DNA of 64,000 nt from the NCBI GenBank assembly GCA_016713305.1, contig JADJPK010000031.1, positions 806,001 to 870,000 of the forward strand, in the 5' to 3' direction. The notes beneath the pieces are model-generated. The model had not been told where the DNA came from, made no database searches, and saw nothing but the letters and a program-made list of their open reading frames with translations. The stretch is from Betaproteobacteria bacterium (GTDB lineage: Bacteria > Pseudomonadota > Gammaproteobacteria > Burkholderiales > Ga0077523). Positions 7,568-17,827 of this stretch are shown here, piece after piece (the first letter of the stretch is position 1; the number at the start of each line of letters is the position of its first letter). Both the position numbers and the translations under genes were made by a program.

Positions 7568-8785
7568 ATGATCTATCAGACCTATCAGAATCACGCGGAC
7601 TGGTTGCGCGCCTGGCGCCTCGCAGGGTCGGCCATGACCGCGCTCTTCAACGATGCGCGATTCCGGTTCAAGGAGCACAAGTCGGTGCGTGAGGTCGTCG
7701 CCGCATGGGAAGTGTTTTCCGCGGCCGAGTTGACCCACGTGCGTCCCGACTATGGCGTCACCCGGGTGACCGTGAACGGCGTCGAAGAGGCGGTCGCCGA
7801 AGAATCCGCGCTACGCACCCCCTTCTGCACGCTTCTGCGGTTTCGCAAGGCTTCTTCCGCGATGCAACCCAGGGTGCTGGTCGTGGCGCCCATGTCGGGA
7901 CACTTCGCCACCCTGCTGCGCGATACGGTCCGGACGCTGGCCGCAGATCACGACGTCTACATCACGGACTGGCACAACGCCCGCGACGTTCCGCTGCTCG
8001 CCGGCCGGTTCGGGCTGGACGAATACATCGAACACGTGATGATGTTCCTGCGCCATCTCGGCGAGGGCGCGCACGTCGTGGCGGTCTGCCAGCCCTGCGT
8101 TCCCGCACTGGCCGCGACTGCGCTCATGGCCGAGGACGGCGACCCGGCCACGCCGGCAAGTCTCACTCTCATGGCCGGCCCCATCGACTGCCGGATCGCA
8201 CCGACGCAGGTGAACGATCTGGCCACCTCCAAACCCATCGAATGGTTCGAGCGGACACTTATCGCGACGGTGCCATGGCAGCACCCCGGGGCATGGCGGC
8301 GCGTCTACCCCGGCTTCATGCAGCTCATGGCATTCATGAGCATGAACCCGGAGCGGCACCGCGACGCGTTCCGGGGAATGTACGACGCCCTGGTGAGCGG
8401 AGACAGCGAGAAGGTCGAGGCGACCCGCAGCTTCTATCGCGAGTACCTCGCCGTGGCGGACCTGCCGGCGGATTTCTATCTGGAAACGGTCAAACAGGTG
8501 TTTCAGGACTACTCGCTGGCCCGCGGCGTGCTGCGCTGGCGCGACAGGACCGTCGATCCGGCGGCCATTCGCCGCACGTCGCTGCTCACCGTGGAAGGGG
8601 AGCGCGACGACATCTGTTCCCTCGGACAGACGCTGGCGGCCCACGACCTGTGCACAGGCCTGCGGCAGTACCGCAAGGCCCACTACGTCCAGCCCGGCGT
8701 CGGCCACTACGGGGTGTTCAGCGGACGGCGCTGGAGCCACCAGATCTATCCGATCGTCAGGGACGTGATCCATACGAGCGGGTGA
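7568..8785 (+). CDS. phaZ: Intracellular polyhydroxyalkanoate (PHB) depolymerase
   Basis: Hydrolyses stored poly-3-hydroxybutyrate granules. The 405-residue chain matches the intracellular PhaZ family that uses Cys in place of Ser as nucleophile: Cys174 in VAVCQPCVPA, Asp347 in EGERDDI and His380 in PGVGHYGVFSGRRW. These have nearly the spacing of the triad known from the Ralstonia PhaZ1 enzyme. The C-terminal PHB-depolymerase domain covers about residues 200-405. The ATG at 7568 gives the family start MIYQTYQNHADWL; an open frame continues upstream to 7466 but overlaps nothing conserved. No phaCAB or phasin gene is nearby; convergent with ffh. Confidence 0.95.
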   Translation: MIYQTYQNHADWLRAWRLAGSAMTALFNDARFRFKEHKSVREVVAAWEVFSAAELTHVRPDYGVTRVTVNGVEEAVAEESALRTPFCTLLRFRKASSAMQPRVLVVAPMSGHFATLLRDTVRTLAADHDVYITDWHNARDVPLLAGRFGLDEYIEHVMMFLRHLGEGAHVVAVCQPCVPALAATALMAEDGDPATPASLTLMAGPIDCRIAPTQVNDLATSKPIEWFERTLIATVPWQHPGAWRRVYPGFMQLMAFMSMNPERHRDAFRGMYDALVSGDSEKVEATRSFYREYLAVADLPADFYLETVKQVFQDYSLARGVLRWRDRTVDPAAIRRTSLLTVEGERDDICSLGQTLAAHDLCTGLRQYRKAHYVQPGVGHYGVFSGRRWSHQIYPIVRDVIHTSG

Positions 8786-8852
8786 AGGCGGCCGTCCTCG
8801 AAACGTACGCCTGCCGCGGTCTGTGGACGCGGCGAATCCCCAAGCTCGGGCG

Positions 8853-10208
8853 TTACCGCATGCCCGGCAGCATCCCCTTCATGCCCCGCATCATCTTGGC
8901 GAGCCCGCCGCCCTTGGACATCATCTTCATCATCTTCTGCATCTGCTCGAACTGGTTGAGCAGGCGGTTGACCTCCTGGACGCTCACTCCGGCCCCCGTG
9001 GCGATGCGCCGCTTGCGCGAGGCCTTGAGGATCTCGGGCTTCATGCGCTCCTTCGGAGTCATGGAGTTGATGATGCCGACGGTGCGGTTGATCACCTTGT
9101 CGTCCATCTGGCCACCCGCGGCCTGGGCGGCCTGCGAAAGCTGGGCGGGAAGCTTGTCCATCAGGGCCGACAGCCCCCCCATCTTCTTCATCTGCATGAG
9201 CTGGTTGCGGAAGTCCTCCAGGTCGAACCCCTGGCCGGACTTGACCTTCTTCGCGAGCTTCTCGGCCTCCTCGATGTCGATGCCCTTGCGCGCCTCCTCG
9301 ACCAGCGACAGGACGTCGCCCATGCCGAGAATCCGCGAAGCCATCCGGTCGGGAAAGAACGGTTCGAGCCCGTTGAGCTTCTCGCCGACGCCGGCGAACT
9401 TGATCGGCGCGCCGGTGACGTGGCGCACCGAGAGCGCCGCGCCGCCACGGGAATCGCCGTCGAGCTTGGTCAACACCACACCTGTGAGCGGGAGCGCTTC
9501 GGCGAACGCCTTGGCCGTATTCACGGCGTCCTGGCCCTGCATGGCGTCAACCACGAACAGCGTCTCGACCGGAGAGACCGCCGCATGGAGATCGCGGATC
9601 TCCTGCATCATCTCCTCGTCGATGGCGAGGCGGCCGGCCGTGTCCACCAGAAGCACATCGTGGTAGTGACGTCGCGCCCAGTCCTGGGCCGCCCGGGCGA
9701 TGTCGACCGGCTTCTGCCCGGGCGTGGACGGAAAGAAGTCCACCTCGACCTGCTGCGCGAGGGTCTCGAGCTGCTGGATGGCAGCCGGACGGTAGACGTC
9801 GCACGAGACCATGAGGATCTTCTTCTTGCGCTCCTTGAGCAGGCGCGCGAGTTTGCCGCAGGTGGTCGTCTTGCCCGCCCCCTGCAGGCCTGCCATCAGC
9901 ACGGTTGCGGGTGGAACCGTCGCAAGGTTGAGTTCGGCGTTCGCGCCGCCCATGAGCTGAGCCAGTTCGTCGTGGACCACACCCACCAGCGCCTGTCCGG
10001 GTGTGAGGCTGGCGATGACCTCCTGCCCCAGCGCCTTGTCGCGAACGCGTGCGATGAAGTCCTTGACGACGGGGAGGGCGACGTCGGCTTCGAGCAGAGC
10101 GACCCTGACTTCGCGCAGCGCGTCCTGAACGTTCGATTCAGTGAGACGCGCGTGTCCGCGCAGTGTCTTGATGACACCGGAAAGGCGATTGGTGAGTCCG
10201 TCGAGCAT
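8853..10208 (-). CDS. ffh: Signal recognition particle protein Ffh (SRP54)
   Basis: SRP GTPase that delivers inner-membrane proteins to FtsY and SecYEG. 451 residues, full length. N-domain at residues 1-85 (MLDGLTNRLSGVIKTLRG); G-domain with P-loop GLQGAGKTTT, DTAGR and TKLDGDSRGGAAL; Met-rich M-domain from about 300 to the end (QMKKMGGLSAL, MQKMMKMMSKGGGLAKMMRGMKG), which binds the signal sequence and 4.5S RNA. Divergent from the CcsA-like gene, an arrangement common in betaproteobacteria. Confidence 0.98.
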   Translation of the reverse strand: MLDGLTNRLSGVIKTLRGHARLTESNVQDALREVRVALLEADVALPVVKDFIARVRDKALGQEVIASLTPGQALVGVVHDELAQLMGGANAELNLATVPPATVLMAGLQGAGKTTTCGKLARLLKERKKKILMVSCDVYRPAAIQQLETLAQQVEVDFFPSTPGQKPVDIARAAQDWARRHYHDVLLVDTAGRLAIDEEMMQEIRDLHAAVSPVETLFVVDAMQGQDAVNTAKAFAEALPLTGVVLTKLDGDSRGGAALSVRHVTGAPIKFAGVGEKLNGLEPFFPDRMASRILGMGDVLSLVEEARKGIDIEEAEKLAKKVKSGQGFDLEDFRNQLMQMKKMGGLSALMDKLPAQLSQAAQAAGGQMDDKVINRTVGIINSMTPKERMKPEILKASRKRRIATGAGVSVQEVNRLLNQFEQMQKMMKMMSKGGGLAKMMRGMKGMLPGMR

Positions 10209-10262
10209 GGGAAACCTCTGGAATGGCGGCGGGCAACGGCAGGATCGTTCGAACCCGCGGCG

Positions 10263-10268
10263 TATAAT
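10263..10268 (+). promoter_or_regulatory. Candidate -10 element upstream of the CcsA-like gene
   Basis: A perfect TATAAT in the ffh/CcsA-like divergent interval, about 35 bases before the ATG at 10304. No convincing -35 hexamer lies at the right distance, so confidence is limited. If it is used, translation must start at 10304 and not at the TTG at 10274. Confidence 0.4.
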
Positions 10269-10303
10269 CGCCCTTGGCGGTTCGATCCGCGCGCTCCTTG
10301 AAG

Positions 10304-11118
10304 ATGCCTCCGATTCTAGCCTACGGTCTGAACGCGTTCCTGTACGCCTCTCTCGGCGCTGTTCTCGCGCGAGGGCTGTGGCGTTCCGAGCCGGCCTCCG
10401 CCGGCGAATTCGGCTGGGTGCGCTACGCGCTCCTGGTGCCGATCCTCCTCCAGACCTGGCTCCTCTATCACGGCATCTTCGGTTCGGGCGTGATGCGCAT
10501 GGGAGTGGGCAATGCGTTGTCGTGCATCGTCTGGCTGTCCATCGTCATCTATTGGCTCGGCAGCTTCTTCTACCGGCTCGAAGGGCTGCAGGCGCTCGTG
10601 ATTCCGGTGGCGGCCGTGGCCGCGCTCATGCCCCTGGTCCTGCCCGGGACCAAGCCCCTGCCCAACGCGGGCATGCCGTTCTTCCAGCTGCATCTGGCGA
10701 TGTCGATCCTGGCCTACAGCCTGTTCACGATCGCATCGCTGCACGTTCTGCTCATGGCAGTTCTGGAGAAGCGGTTGCACAGCGGCACGCTGCCTCCGCT
10801 GGTACGAAGCCTGCCGCCGCTGCTCACTCTGGAACGGTTGCTGTTCCGCATCATCACGGCCGGCTTCCTTCTGCTCACCGCGTCGCTCGTCACGGGCATG
10901 TTCTTCTCGAGACGCTGATCGGAAAGCCGCTCCAGTTCAATCACAAGACGCTGTTCGGGATCCTCTCCTGGCTCATCTTCGGCGCCTTGCTCGCGGGCCG
11001 GGCGTTCTGGGGCTGGCGAGGGCGCATGGCCCTGCGATGGACGCTCGCCGGCTTTCTCATGCTGATCCTCGCGTACGTGGGCACGAAGTTCGTCATCGAG
11101 ATCGTGCTGGGCCGCTGA
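10304..11118 (+). CDS. CcsA/YpjD-like cytochrome c assembly membrane protein (frameshifted)
   Basis: Polytopic inner-membrane protein of the CcmC/CcsA haem-handling superfamily (the YpjD branch usually found beside ffh). Helices are evident from residue 1 (PPILAYGLNAFLYASLGAVLA) on, with the conserved LHLAMSILAYSLF segment carrying a haem-ligand-type His and a second His region after the break (FNHKTLFGILSWLIFG). The frame stops prematurely at 10918 after TGMFFSRR; the remainder (TLIGKPLQ through FVIEIVLGR) continues one frame over to 11118. A single missing G at 10906-10911 (expected TGMFFSETLIG) restores it. The ATG at 10304 is taken as the start. Confidence 0.85.
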
Positions 11119-11140
11119 CCGCCCTGCTCCTCCCGTCGCC

Positions 11141-12413
11141 TTGGACGAAATCTCCACACACCCTGCTGGTGACACTGGCGGTCCTGCTGGTGCTGTCGGG
11201 ATTCTTCTCGATCGCCGAGACCAGCATGATGGCGCTCAACCGCTACCGGATGAAGCACCTGGCGAAGACGGGGCATCGGGGCGCCCGTCTCACCGCGCAA
11301 CTGCTCGCCCGGCCCGACCGTCTCCTGGGCGTCGTGCTGCTCGGGAACAATCTGATCAATTCGGCCTCCGCGGCGCTGGTCACCTACCTCACGTTCCGGT
11401 TCTTCGGCGAATCCGAACTCGCGCTTACGCCGCGACCGTGGCCGTCACCTTCGCCATCCTGGTGTTCAGCGAGATCACGCCCAAGGTGATCGGCGCGACC
11501 TATCCGGAGCGCATCGCCTACGTCGCCGCCTTCGTCCTCACGCCGCTTCTGCGGATCGCCTATCCCATCGTCTGGTTCGTGAACCTGTTCGTCACGGCCC
11601 TCCTGAGCTTGCTGCGCCCTGAAGCCCGTGATGGACGGTCAGGGCCAGAAGCTCACCCTGGAAGAACTGCGTACGCTGGTGCTGGAGGGGGGCAACTTCC
11701 TGCCACAGAAGCATCAGAACGTGCTGCTCAACCTGTTCGATCTGGAATCGGCCACGGTGGAGGACGTCATGGTGCCGCGCCCCCAGATCGACGCCATCGA
11801 CATCGATGATCCCCCGGAGGAACTCCGGCGGCAGATCGCCACCTCCAACCACACGCGCATCCCCGTGTACGAATCGTCCATCGAGAACGTCGTCGGCGTC
11901 CTGCACGTCCGCAAGTTCCTCAACATGGGCGAGGGTGACGAGTTCACCGCCGAGCACTTGCGGCAGGTGATGAGGCCACCTTATTTCGTGCCGATCGGCA
12001 CGCCGCTTCTCACCCAGATCCAGCAGTTCCAGGAACAGCAGGAAAGACTGGGACTCGTGGTCGATGAGTACGGGGAACTCATGGGGATGGTCACCCTGGA
12101 GGACATCCTCGAGGAGTTGATCGGCGAATTCACCACCCAGTCGCCTCTGAGCACGTCGGTGAGCTCTTCCCGGCAGCCCGATGGCAGCCTCATGGTCGAA
12201 GGGGGAACGCTCCTGCGCGACCTGAACCGGCGTTTCGGAACCAAGTTCCCCCTGGACGGGCCGAAGACGCTGAACGGCCTCATTCTGGAGCACTTCGAGG
12301 ACATTCCCGAGCCCGGGACGAGCACGCGGCTGGCCGGCCAGCCCATGGAAATCGTCCAGATTCAGGACAGGGTCGTAAAGTCGGTCCGGCTTCTGCCGAA
12401 AGAAGGGGGATAG
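11141..12413 (+). CDS. HlyC/CorC (CNNM-CBS) family membrane transport protein (multiple frameshifts)
   Basis: Members have an N-terminal CNNM/DUF21 membrane domain, paired CBS domains and a CorC_HlyC domain, and act in Mg2+/Co2+ efflux or resistance. Here the membrane domain (VLSGFFSIAETSMMALNRYRM, VLLGNNLINSASAALVTYL) and the stretch FSEITPKVIGATYPERIAYVAAF are in different frames, and the CBS pair plus CorC domain (VEDVMVPRPQIDAID through VKSVRLLPKEGG) are in a third. Breaks lie at about 11420-11432 and 11610-11625, and the N-terminus (TTG at 11141, LDEIST) may need another near 11159. The start is uncertain. Each break is a one-base indel in otherwise well-conserved sequence, so an assembly error is likely. 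Confidence 0.85.
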
Positions 12414-12468
12414 GCACCCGGGCGCCCGTTGCGGTCCGGGCCCACTCACGAACCATCGATCCGCACGC

Positions 12469-14178
12469 GTGGCAGCAAATCCTCAGAGCAGCCTGTCCGG
12501 CCTGGCCCGAGCCCTGGTCCAGAAAGGCCGACTATCGGAGAAGGAGGCCGAGACCCTCCAGGCGGAGGCCACCGGCTCGGGCGGCGGTTTCGTCGACCAC
12601 CTGATCGCCAGCCGCAAGATGACCGAGCTGGAGGTCGCCGAGTTCGCCTCCCAGACGTTCGGTTTCCCCTTGCTGGACCTGAACGCGCTGGACCCCGAGT
12701 TCCTGCCGAAAAAGCTCGTCGACGAGAAGGTCATGGCGACCCGGCGGGTGCTTCCTCTGCTCCAGCGGGGCAACCGCCTGTTCGTGGCCTTCTCCGATCC
12801 GACCAACCGGACGAGCTACGACGAGATCAAGTTCCAGACCGGTTTGATGGTCGACCCCATCGTCGTCGAGGACACCAAGCTGGGGACCCTGCTGGCCAAG
12901 CTCTTCCAGCAGAACGACACCAGCCTGTCCACTCTCGTGACGGAGGACATCGGCGCGGAACTGGCCGAGGCCGTCACCGAGCCCGAACCCGACCAGGCGG
13001 TGGACATCGACGACGCGCCGGTCGTCAAATACATCCAGAAGATCCTGCTGGACGCGATCAACGGCGGCGCCTCCGACATCCACTTCGAGCCCTACGAGAA
13101 GTACTACCGGATCCGGTACCGGCAGGACGGCATCCTCTACGAGATCGCCCAGCCCCCGCTCGCCATCAAGGAGAAGATCGCTTCCCGGATCAAGGTCATC
13201 TCCAAGCTGGACATCTCGGAGAAGCGCGTGCCTCAGGACGGGCGGATGAAGCTCGTGATCTCCAAAAGCCGCGCGATCGACTTCCGCGTCTCGACGCTGC
13301 CCACGCTGTTCGGCGAGAAGATCGTCATGCGGATTCTCGATCCGAACAGCGCGACCCTGGGCATCGACGCCCTCGGTTACGAGCCCGATCAGAGGGAGGC
13401 GCTGCTGCATGCCATCGGCCGGCCGTACGGGATGGTCCTCGTGACCGGCCCCACCGGCTCGGGCAAGACCGTGTCGCTCTACACGTGCCTCAATATGCTC
13501 AACAAGCCGGGCATCAATATCTCCACGGCGGAAGACCCGGCCGAAATCAACTTGCCGGGCATCAACCAGGTCAACGTGAACGACAAGGCGGGCCTCACCT
13601 TCTCGGCGGCCCTCAAGTCGTTCCTGCGTCAGGATCCCGACATCATCATGGTGGGCGAGATCCGCGACATCGAGACCGCCGAGATCGCCATCAAGGCCGC
13701 GCAGACCGGCCACCTCGTGATGTCCACCCTGCACACCAACGACGCGCCCACGACTCTCACGCGGATGCTCAACATGGGCATCGCGCCGTTCAACATCGCC
13801 TCGAGCGTGATGCTGATCACGGCGCAGCGGCTCGGCCGCCGGCTCTGCAGCCACTGCAAGCAGCCGGCGGACATTCCGCCCGAGGCACTGCTAAGAGCGG
13901 GATTCAAGGAATCGGACCTCGACGGCACATGGCAGCCGTTCCACGCTGTCGGGTGCGATGTATGCAAGAATACGGGCTACAAGGGCCGTGTCGGCATCTA
14001 CCAGGTCATGCCCATCAGCGAGGAGATCAACCGCATCATCATGAAGGACGGCGATGCCATCGACATCGCCGATCAGGCGCGTCGCGAGGGAATCCGCGAT
14101 CTGCGACAGTCCGGTCTGCTCAAGGTCAGGCAAGGTCTCACCTCTCTGGAGGAGATCGAGGCCGTGACCAACGAATAG
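12469..14178 (+). CDS. pilB: Type IV pilus assembly ATPase PilB
   Basis: Hexameric cytoplasmic ATPase powering pilus extension. 569 residues: N-terminal MshEN-like domain (residues 10-160, LDLNALDPEFLPKKLV), then the GspE/PilB N2 region (DIDDAPVVKYIQKILLDAI), with ATPase motifs Walker A GPTGSGKTVSLY, the Asp box (ISTAEDPAEI), Walker B RQDPDIIMVGEIRD and the His box TGHLVMSTLHTND. A zinc tetracysteine is present (CSHCK and CDVCKN). Starts at GTG 12469, followed directly by pilC and pilD. The long C-terminal arm ends ITSLEEIEAVTNE-like, as in other PilB proteins. Confidence 0.96.
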   Translation: MAANPQSSLSGLARALVQKGRLSEKEAETLQAEATGSGGGFVDHLIASRKMTELEVAEFASQTFGFPLLDLNALDPEFLPKKLVDEKVMATRRVLPLLQRGNRLFVAFSDPTNRTSYDEIKFQTGLMVDPIVVEDTKLGTLLAKLFQQNDTSLSTLVTEDIGAELAEAVTEPEPDQAVDIDDAPVVKYIQKILLDAINGGASDIHFEPYEKYYRIRYRQDGILYEIAQPPLAIKEKIASRIKVISKLDISEKRVPQDGRMKLVISKSRAIDFRVSTLPTLFGEKIVMRILDPNSATLGIDALGYEPDQREALLHAIGRPYGMVLVTGPTGSGKTVSLYTCLNMLNKPGINISTAEDPAEINLPGINQVNVNDKAGLTFSAALKSFLRQDPDIIMVGEIRDIETAEIAIKAAQTGHLVMSTLHTNDAPTTLTRMLNMGIAPFNIASSVMLITAQRLGRRLCSHCKQPADIPPEALLRAGFKESDLDGTWQPFHAVGCDVCKNTGYKGRVGIYQVMPISEEINRIIMKDGDAIDIADQARREGIRDLRQSGLLKVRQGLTSLEEIEAVTNE

Positions 14179-14201
14179 CATCCGCGAGAGAGGAACCTCC
14201 G

Positions 14202-15430
14202 ATGGCCACCGCCGCCGCCACTGCACGCAAGCAGGAAATCAAGGAATTCAACTACGTCTGGGAAGGCCGCGACAAGCAGGGCAAGGTCGTCAAGGGCGAG
14301 TCGCGCGCGACCGGCGAATCCGTCGTCAAGACGACGCTGCGCCGGCAGGGCATCCAGGTCGTCAAGGTCAAGAAGCAGCGCGCAGCCTCCGGCGGCAAGA
14401 TCACCGAGAAGGACATCACGCTTTTCACCCGCCAGCTGGCCACGATGATGAAGGCCGGCGTGCCCTTGCTGCAGGCGTTCGACATCGTGGGGAAGGGGCA
14501 CTCGAACCCGGCCGTGGCCAAGCTTCTCCTGGACATCAAGATGGAGGTCGAGACCGGCAACAGCCTGACGACCGCCTTTCGCAAGTACCCGTTGTACTTC
14601 GATGCGCTGTTCTGCAACCTGGTGCAGGCCGGCGAACAGGCCGGTATCCTGGACAGCCTCCTCGACCGGCTCGCCACCTACAAGGAAAAGATCGTCGCGA
14701 TCAAGGGCAAGATCAAGTCTGCCCTGTTCTACCCCATCTCGATCCTCGTCGTGGCATTCATCATCACGGCGGTCATCATGATCTTCGTGATCCCGGCGTT
14801 CAAGGAACTGTTCACGAGCTTCGGCGCGGACCTTCCCGGTCCGACGGTCTTCGTGATGAAGGTCTCGGACTTCTTCGTCACGTATTGGTGGCTCATCTTC
14901 GGCACGATCGGCGGTGGCCTGTGGTTCTTCTTCTACACCTGGAAACGGTCGAAGAAGATGCAGATGACGCTCGACCGGCTGTTCCTGCGCCTGCCGATCT
15001 TCGGGGACGTCATCCGCAAGGCCACCATCGCGCGCTGGAGCCGGACACTCGCCACCATGTTCGCCGCAGGCGTGCCGCTCGTGGAAGCGCTCGATTCCGT
15101 CGCGGGAGCCTCGGGCAATTACGTCTACTACGAGGCGACGCGGCGGATCCAGAACGAGGTGTCCACCGGAACGAGCCTGACCGTATCGATGCAGAACTCC
15201 AACGTCTTTCCCAACATGGTGATCCAGATGGTCGCCATCGGCGAGGAATCCGGCTCGCTCGACGCCATGCTGTCCAAGGTGGCCGACTTCTTCGAGCGTG
15301 AGGTCGACGACGCCGTGGACGCCCTCTCGAGCCTGATGGAACCCGCGATCATGGTGGTGCTCGGCACACTGATCGGCGGATGGTGATCGCGATGTACCTG
15401 CCGATCTTCAAGATGGGTCAGGCCATCTGA
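14202..15430 (+). CDS. pilC: Type IV pilus inner-membrane platform protein PilC (frameshifted near its end)
   Basis: Platform protein that couples PilB to pilin insertion. Two GspF domains are visible (ITLFTRQLATMMKAGVPLLQ and IARWSRTLATMFAAGVPLVE) with three transmembrane helices (FYPISILVVAFIITAVIM; YWWLIFGTIGGGLWFFFY; the C-terminal helix). The frame hits a stop at 15386 after GTLIGGW, but the next frame reads MVIAMYLPIFKMGQAI and stops at 15430, exactly the conserved PilC C-terminus. One base is missing at 15376-15382. ATG at 14202 follows GAGGAACCTCC. No pilin gene is present in this cluster. Confidence 0.93.
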
Positions 15431-15500
15431 TCCCGGCCGAATCGATTTCACGGCGGGGCTCCTGCGGGAGCCCGTTTCACGTCCGCCCCTTGCCCATCCC

Positions 15501-16355
15501 ATGATCGAGCTCCCGCAAGGCTCCGCTTCACTCACCGCGATCTGCTGCGGTCTCCTCGGATTGCTCGTGGGAAGCTTCCTCAACGTGGTCGTCCATCGGC
15601 TGCCGAAGATGATGGAGGCGGACTGGCGGGCCCAGTGCGCCGAGCTGCGGGGCGAGATACCCGAGGCCGCTCCCGTCTACAACCTGGTGGTGCCGCGTTC
15701 GGCCTGCCCGCAGTGCGGGCACCGGATAAGTGCCCTGGAAAACGTTCCCCTCCTGAGCTGGCTCATGCTGCGGGGCAAGTGCAGGGGCTGCGGCGCCCGC
15801 ATCTCCGCGCGGTACCCCGCGGTGGAAGCGCTGACCGGAGTTCTTTCCGCGTATGCCGCCTGGCACTTCGGGTTCGGGTGGGCCCTAGCCGGCTGTCTGC
15901 TGTTCGTGTGGGCGCTTACCGCCGCCGCGTTCATCGATCTCGACACGACGCTCCTGCCGGACGACATCACGCTGCCGCTGCTGTGGACGGGCCTTCTGCT
16001 CAACCTGCGCGACACCTATGTACCGTTGCCGTCCGCCGTCATCGGCGCGGCCGCAGGCTATCTGTCGCTCTGGCTGGTGTACTGGGGCTTCAAGCTGCTC
16101 ACGGGCAAGGAAGGCATGGGCTTCGGCGATTTCAAGCTGCTGGGCGCCATTGGCGCCTTCCTGGGCTGGAAGATGCTCCCTGCCGTCATCCTCCTCTCCT
16201 CCGTGGTGGGCGCGGTGGTCGGCGTATCGCTGATCGTCTTCGCACGCCACAACCGGGCAACGCCCATTCCATTCGGGCCCTACCTCGCCGCTGCCGGAGT
16301 CATCGCGATGTTCTGGGGTGACGCCATCAACCGCCAGTGGCTCTCGATCCTCTGA
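15501..16355 (+). CDS. pilD: Type IV prepilin peptidase / N-methyltransferase PilD
   Basis: Inner-membrane aspartyl protease that cleaves the prepilin leader and methylates the new N-terminus. 284 residues. The cytoplasmic N-terminal methylase part has a zinc tetracysteine (CPQCGH and CRGCGA). The peptidase part keeps both catalytic aspartates: one in AAFIDLDTTLLPDD and one in GMGFGDFKLLGAIGAFLGW. About eight helices. It follows pilC by 70 bases and precedes coaE by seven, as in many betaproteobacteria. Confidence 0.96.
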   Translation: MIELPQGSASLTAICCGLLGLLVGSFLNVVVHRLPKMMEADWRAQCAELRGEIPEAAPVYNLVVPRSACPQCGHRISALENVPLLSWLMLRGKCRGCGARISARYPAVEALTGVLSAYAAWHFGFGWALAGCLLFVWALTAAAFIDLDTTLLPDDITLPLLWTGLLLNLRDTYVPLPSAVIGAAAGYLSLWLVYWGFKLLTGKEGMGFGDFKLLGAIGAFLGWKMLPAVILLSSVVGAVVGVSLIVFARHNRATPIPFGPYLAAAGVIAMFWGDAINRQWLSIL

Positions 16356-16362
16356 CAAGGCC

Positions 16363-16971
16363 GTGACCTACGTCGTGGGGCTGACGGGAGGCATCGGCTC
16401 GGGGAAGACTGCCGTGGCGGATCTGTTCGCCGCTCTGGGCGCGGGTGTGGTCGATACGGATGCCATCGCCCATGAATTGACGGCGCCCGGGGGGGCTGGC
16501 ATTGCCTCGATCGCGGCGCGATTCGGCCAGGGCGTCATTGCTGCCGACGGGCGGCTGGACCGGGCCCGCATGCGCGAGATCGCCTTTGCCGATGCGAACG
16601 CCCGCAAGGATCTGGAGGCAATCCTGCATCCACTCATCCGCGCCGAGTCCAGGCGCCGGGTCGCGGAGTCCGACGCGTCCTATGTCGTCCTGGTCGTGCC
16701 GCTGCTCGTGGAATCAGGCAACTACCGTGCGGTGGTCGACCGCATTGCCGTCGTCGATTGCAGTCGGGAAACCCAGATCGCCCGGACGATGGCGAGGAGC
16801 GGCCTGGATCGGGCGCAGGTGGAGCGCATCATGAACGCTCAGGTGGCGCGCGAAACCCGGCTGGCGGCCGCCGATGACGTGATCGACAACGACGGCCCGC
16901 GCGAGAATCTGCCGCCGCAGGTGGAGCGTCTGCATCGGAAGTACCTGCGGAGCGCGGCGAAATCGCAATGA
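16363..16971 (+). CDS. coaE: Dephospho-CoA kinase
   Basis: Last step of coenzyme A synthesis: ATP-dependent 3'-phosphorylation of dephospho-CoA. P-loop GLTGGIGSGKTAVADLF, dephospho-CoA contact VDTDAIAHELT, the motif LEAILHPLIRAE and the lid region RSGLDRAQVERIMNAQ. The GTG at 16363 gives the family start (V)TYVVGLTGG. An ATG at 16318 in frame would overlap pilD by 38 bases and is less likely. Length of 202 residues is normal. Confidence 0.93.
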   Translation: MTYVVGLTGGIGSGKTAVADLFAALGAGVVDTDAIAHELTAPGGAGIASIAARFGQGVIAADGRLDRARMREIAFADANARKDLEAILHPLIRAESRRRVAESDASYVVLVVPLLVESGNYRAVVDRIAVVDCSRETQIARTMARSGLDRAQVERIMNAQVARETRLAAADDVIDNDGPRENLPPQVERLHRKYLRSAAKSQ

Positions 16972-17064
16972 GGCCATGCCGACGGAATCGGCGCTGGTGC
17001 CGAAGTGTTTACTTCTGGCCGCGAGTTGTCCGATACTTTCGGGAATTTCCGACTTAGGCGCGCT

Positions 17065-17819
17065 GTGATCAGCTACGAGTTCCCGCTCAACGAACGCGTC
17101 AGGACTCTGCTGCGACTGGAGGACCTACACGGCAAGCTCGACTTCTTCACGGCTTCGGGCGAGGCTCGCGCCCACCACGCAGCAGTCGTGACGCTGTTCG
17201 AGATCCTCGAAGTCGCCGGCCGTGCGGATCTCAAGTCCGAACTCATCCAGGAACTCGAGCGCCAGCGCGGCCACCTCGAATCCCTGCGCAGCAATCCGGC
17301 CATCTCTGCCCAGGCGCTCAACGAGGTGCTCGGCGAAATCGACCAGACGTCCACCAGCCTGTGCGGCGCCTCGGGCAAGACCGGCCAGGAATTGCGCGAG
17401 AACGAATGGCTGATGGGCATCCGGCAACGCTCCGGAATCCCGGGCGGCGTTTGCGAGTTCGACCTTCCCTCCTACCACTACTGGCTCCATCAGAACGCCG
17501 ACTCCCGCCGGGCCGACATCGGCCAGTGGAGCGCGCCGTTCGTCGGCCTGTGGGAAGGCACCCGCATCGTGCTCAAGTTGCTGCGTGAAAGCGGCAAGAC
17601 CTCCCCGGCGCATGCGACCCAGGGGTCTTCCAGCAGATGATGGGCGGCAAGGTTTCCCAGATGCTGCGGGTGCGGATGGATGACGCCTATCCTTGCGTGC
17701 CCGAGGTCAGCGCCAACAAGTACGCGCTCAACATCCGGTTCACGCACGCCCAGGGTGCCGAGCGCGGCCGAACCTACGACGGCGAAGTCGACTTCGAACT
17801 GTCGTACTGCAACCTGTAG
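17065..17819 (+). CDS. zapD: Cell division protein ZapD (frameshifted)
   Basis: FtsZ-bundling factor (YacF). The chain starts (V)ISYEFPLNERVRTLLRLEDL and carries VVTLFEILEVAGRADLKSELIQELERQ in two blocks, then GQELRENEWLM and IPGGVCEFDLPSYHYWL, all ZapD signatures. The frame ends early at 17640 (HATQGSSSR), while the next frame reads VFQQMMGGKVSQMLRVRMDD, PEVSANKYALNIRF and a normal end VDFELSYCNL at 17819. One surplus base near 17610-17625 (CCC/GGGG runs) explains it. GTG at 17065 is chosen because it matches the family N-terminus. Confidence 0.92.
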
Positions 17820-17827
17820 GCAACGCG

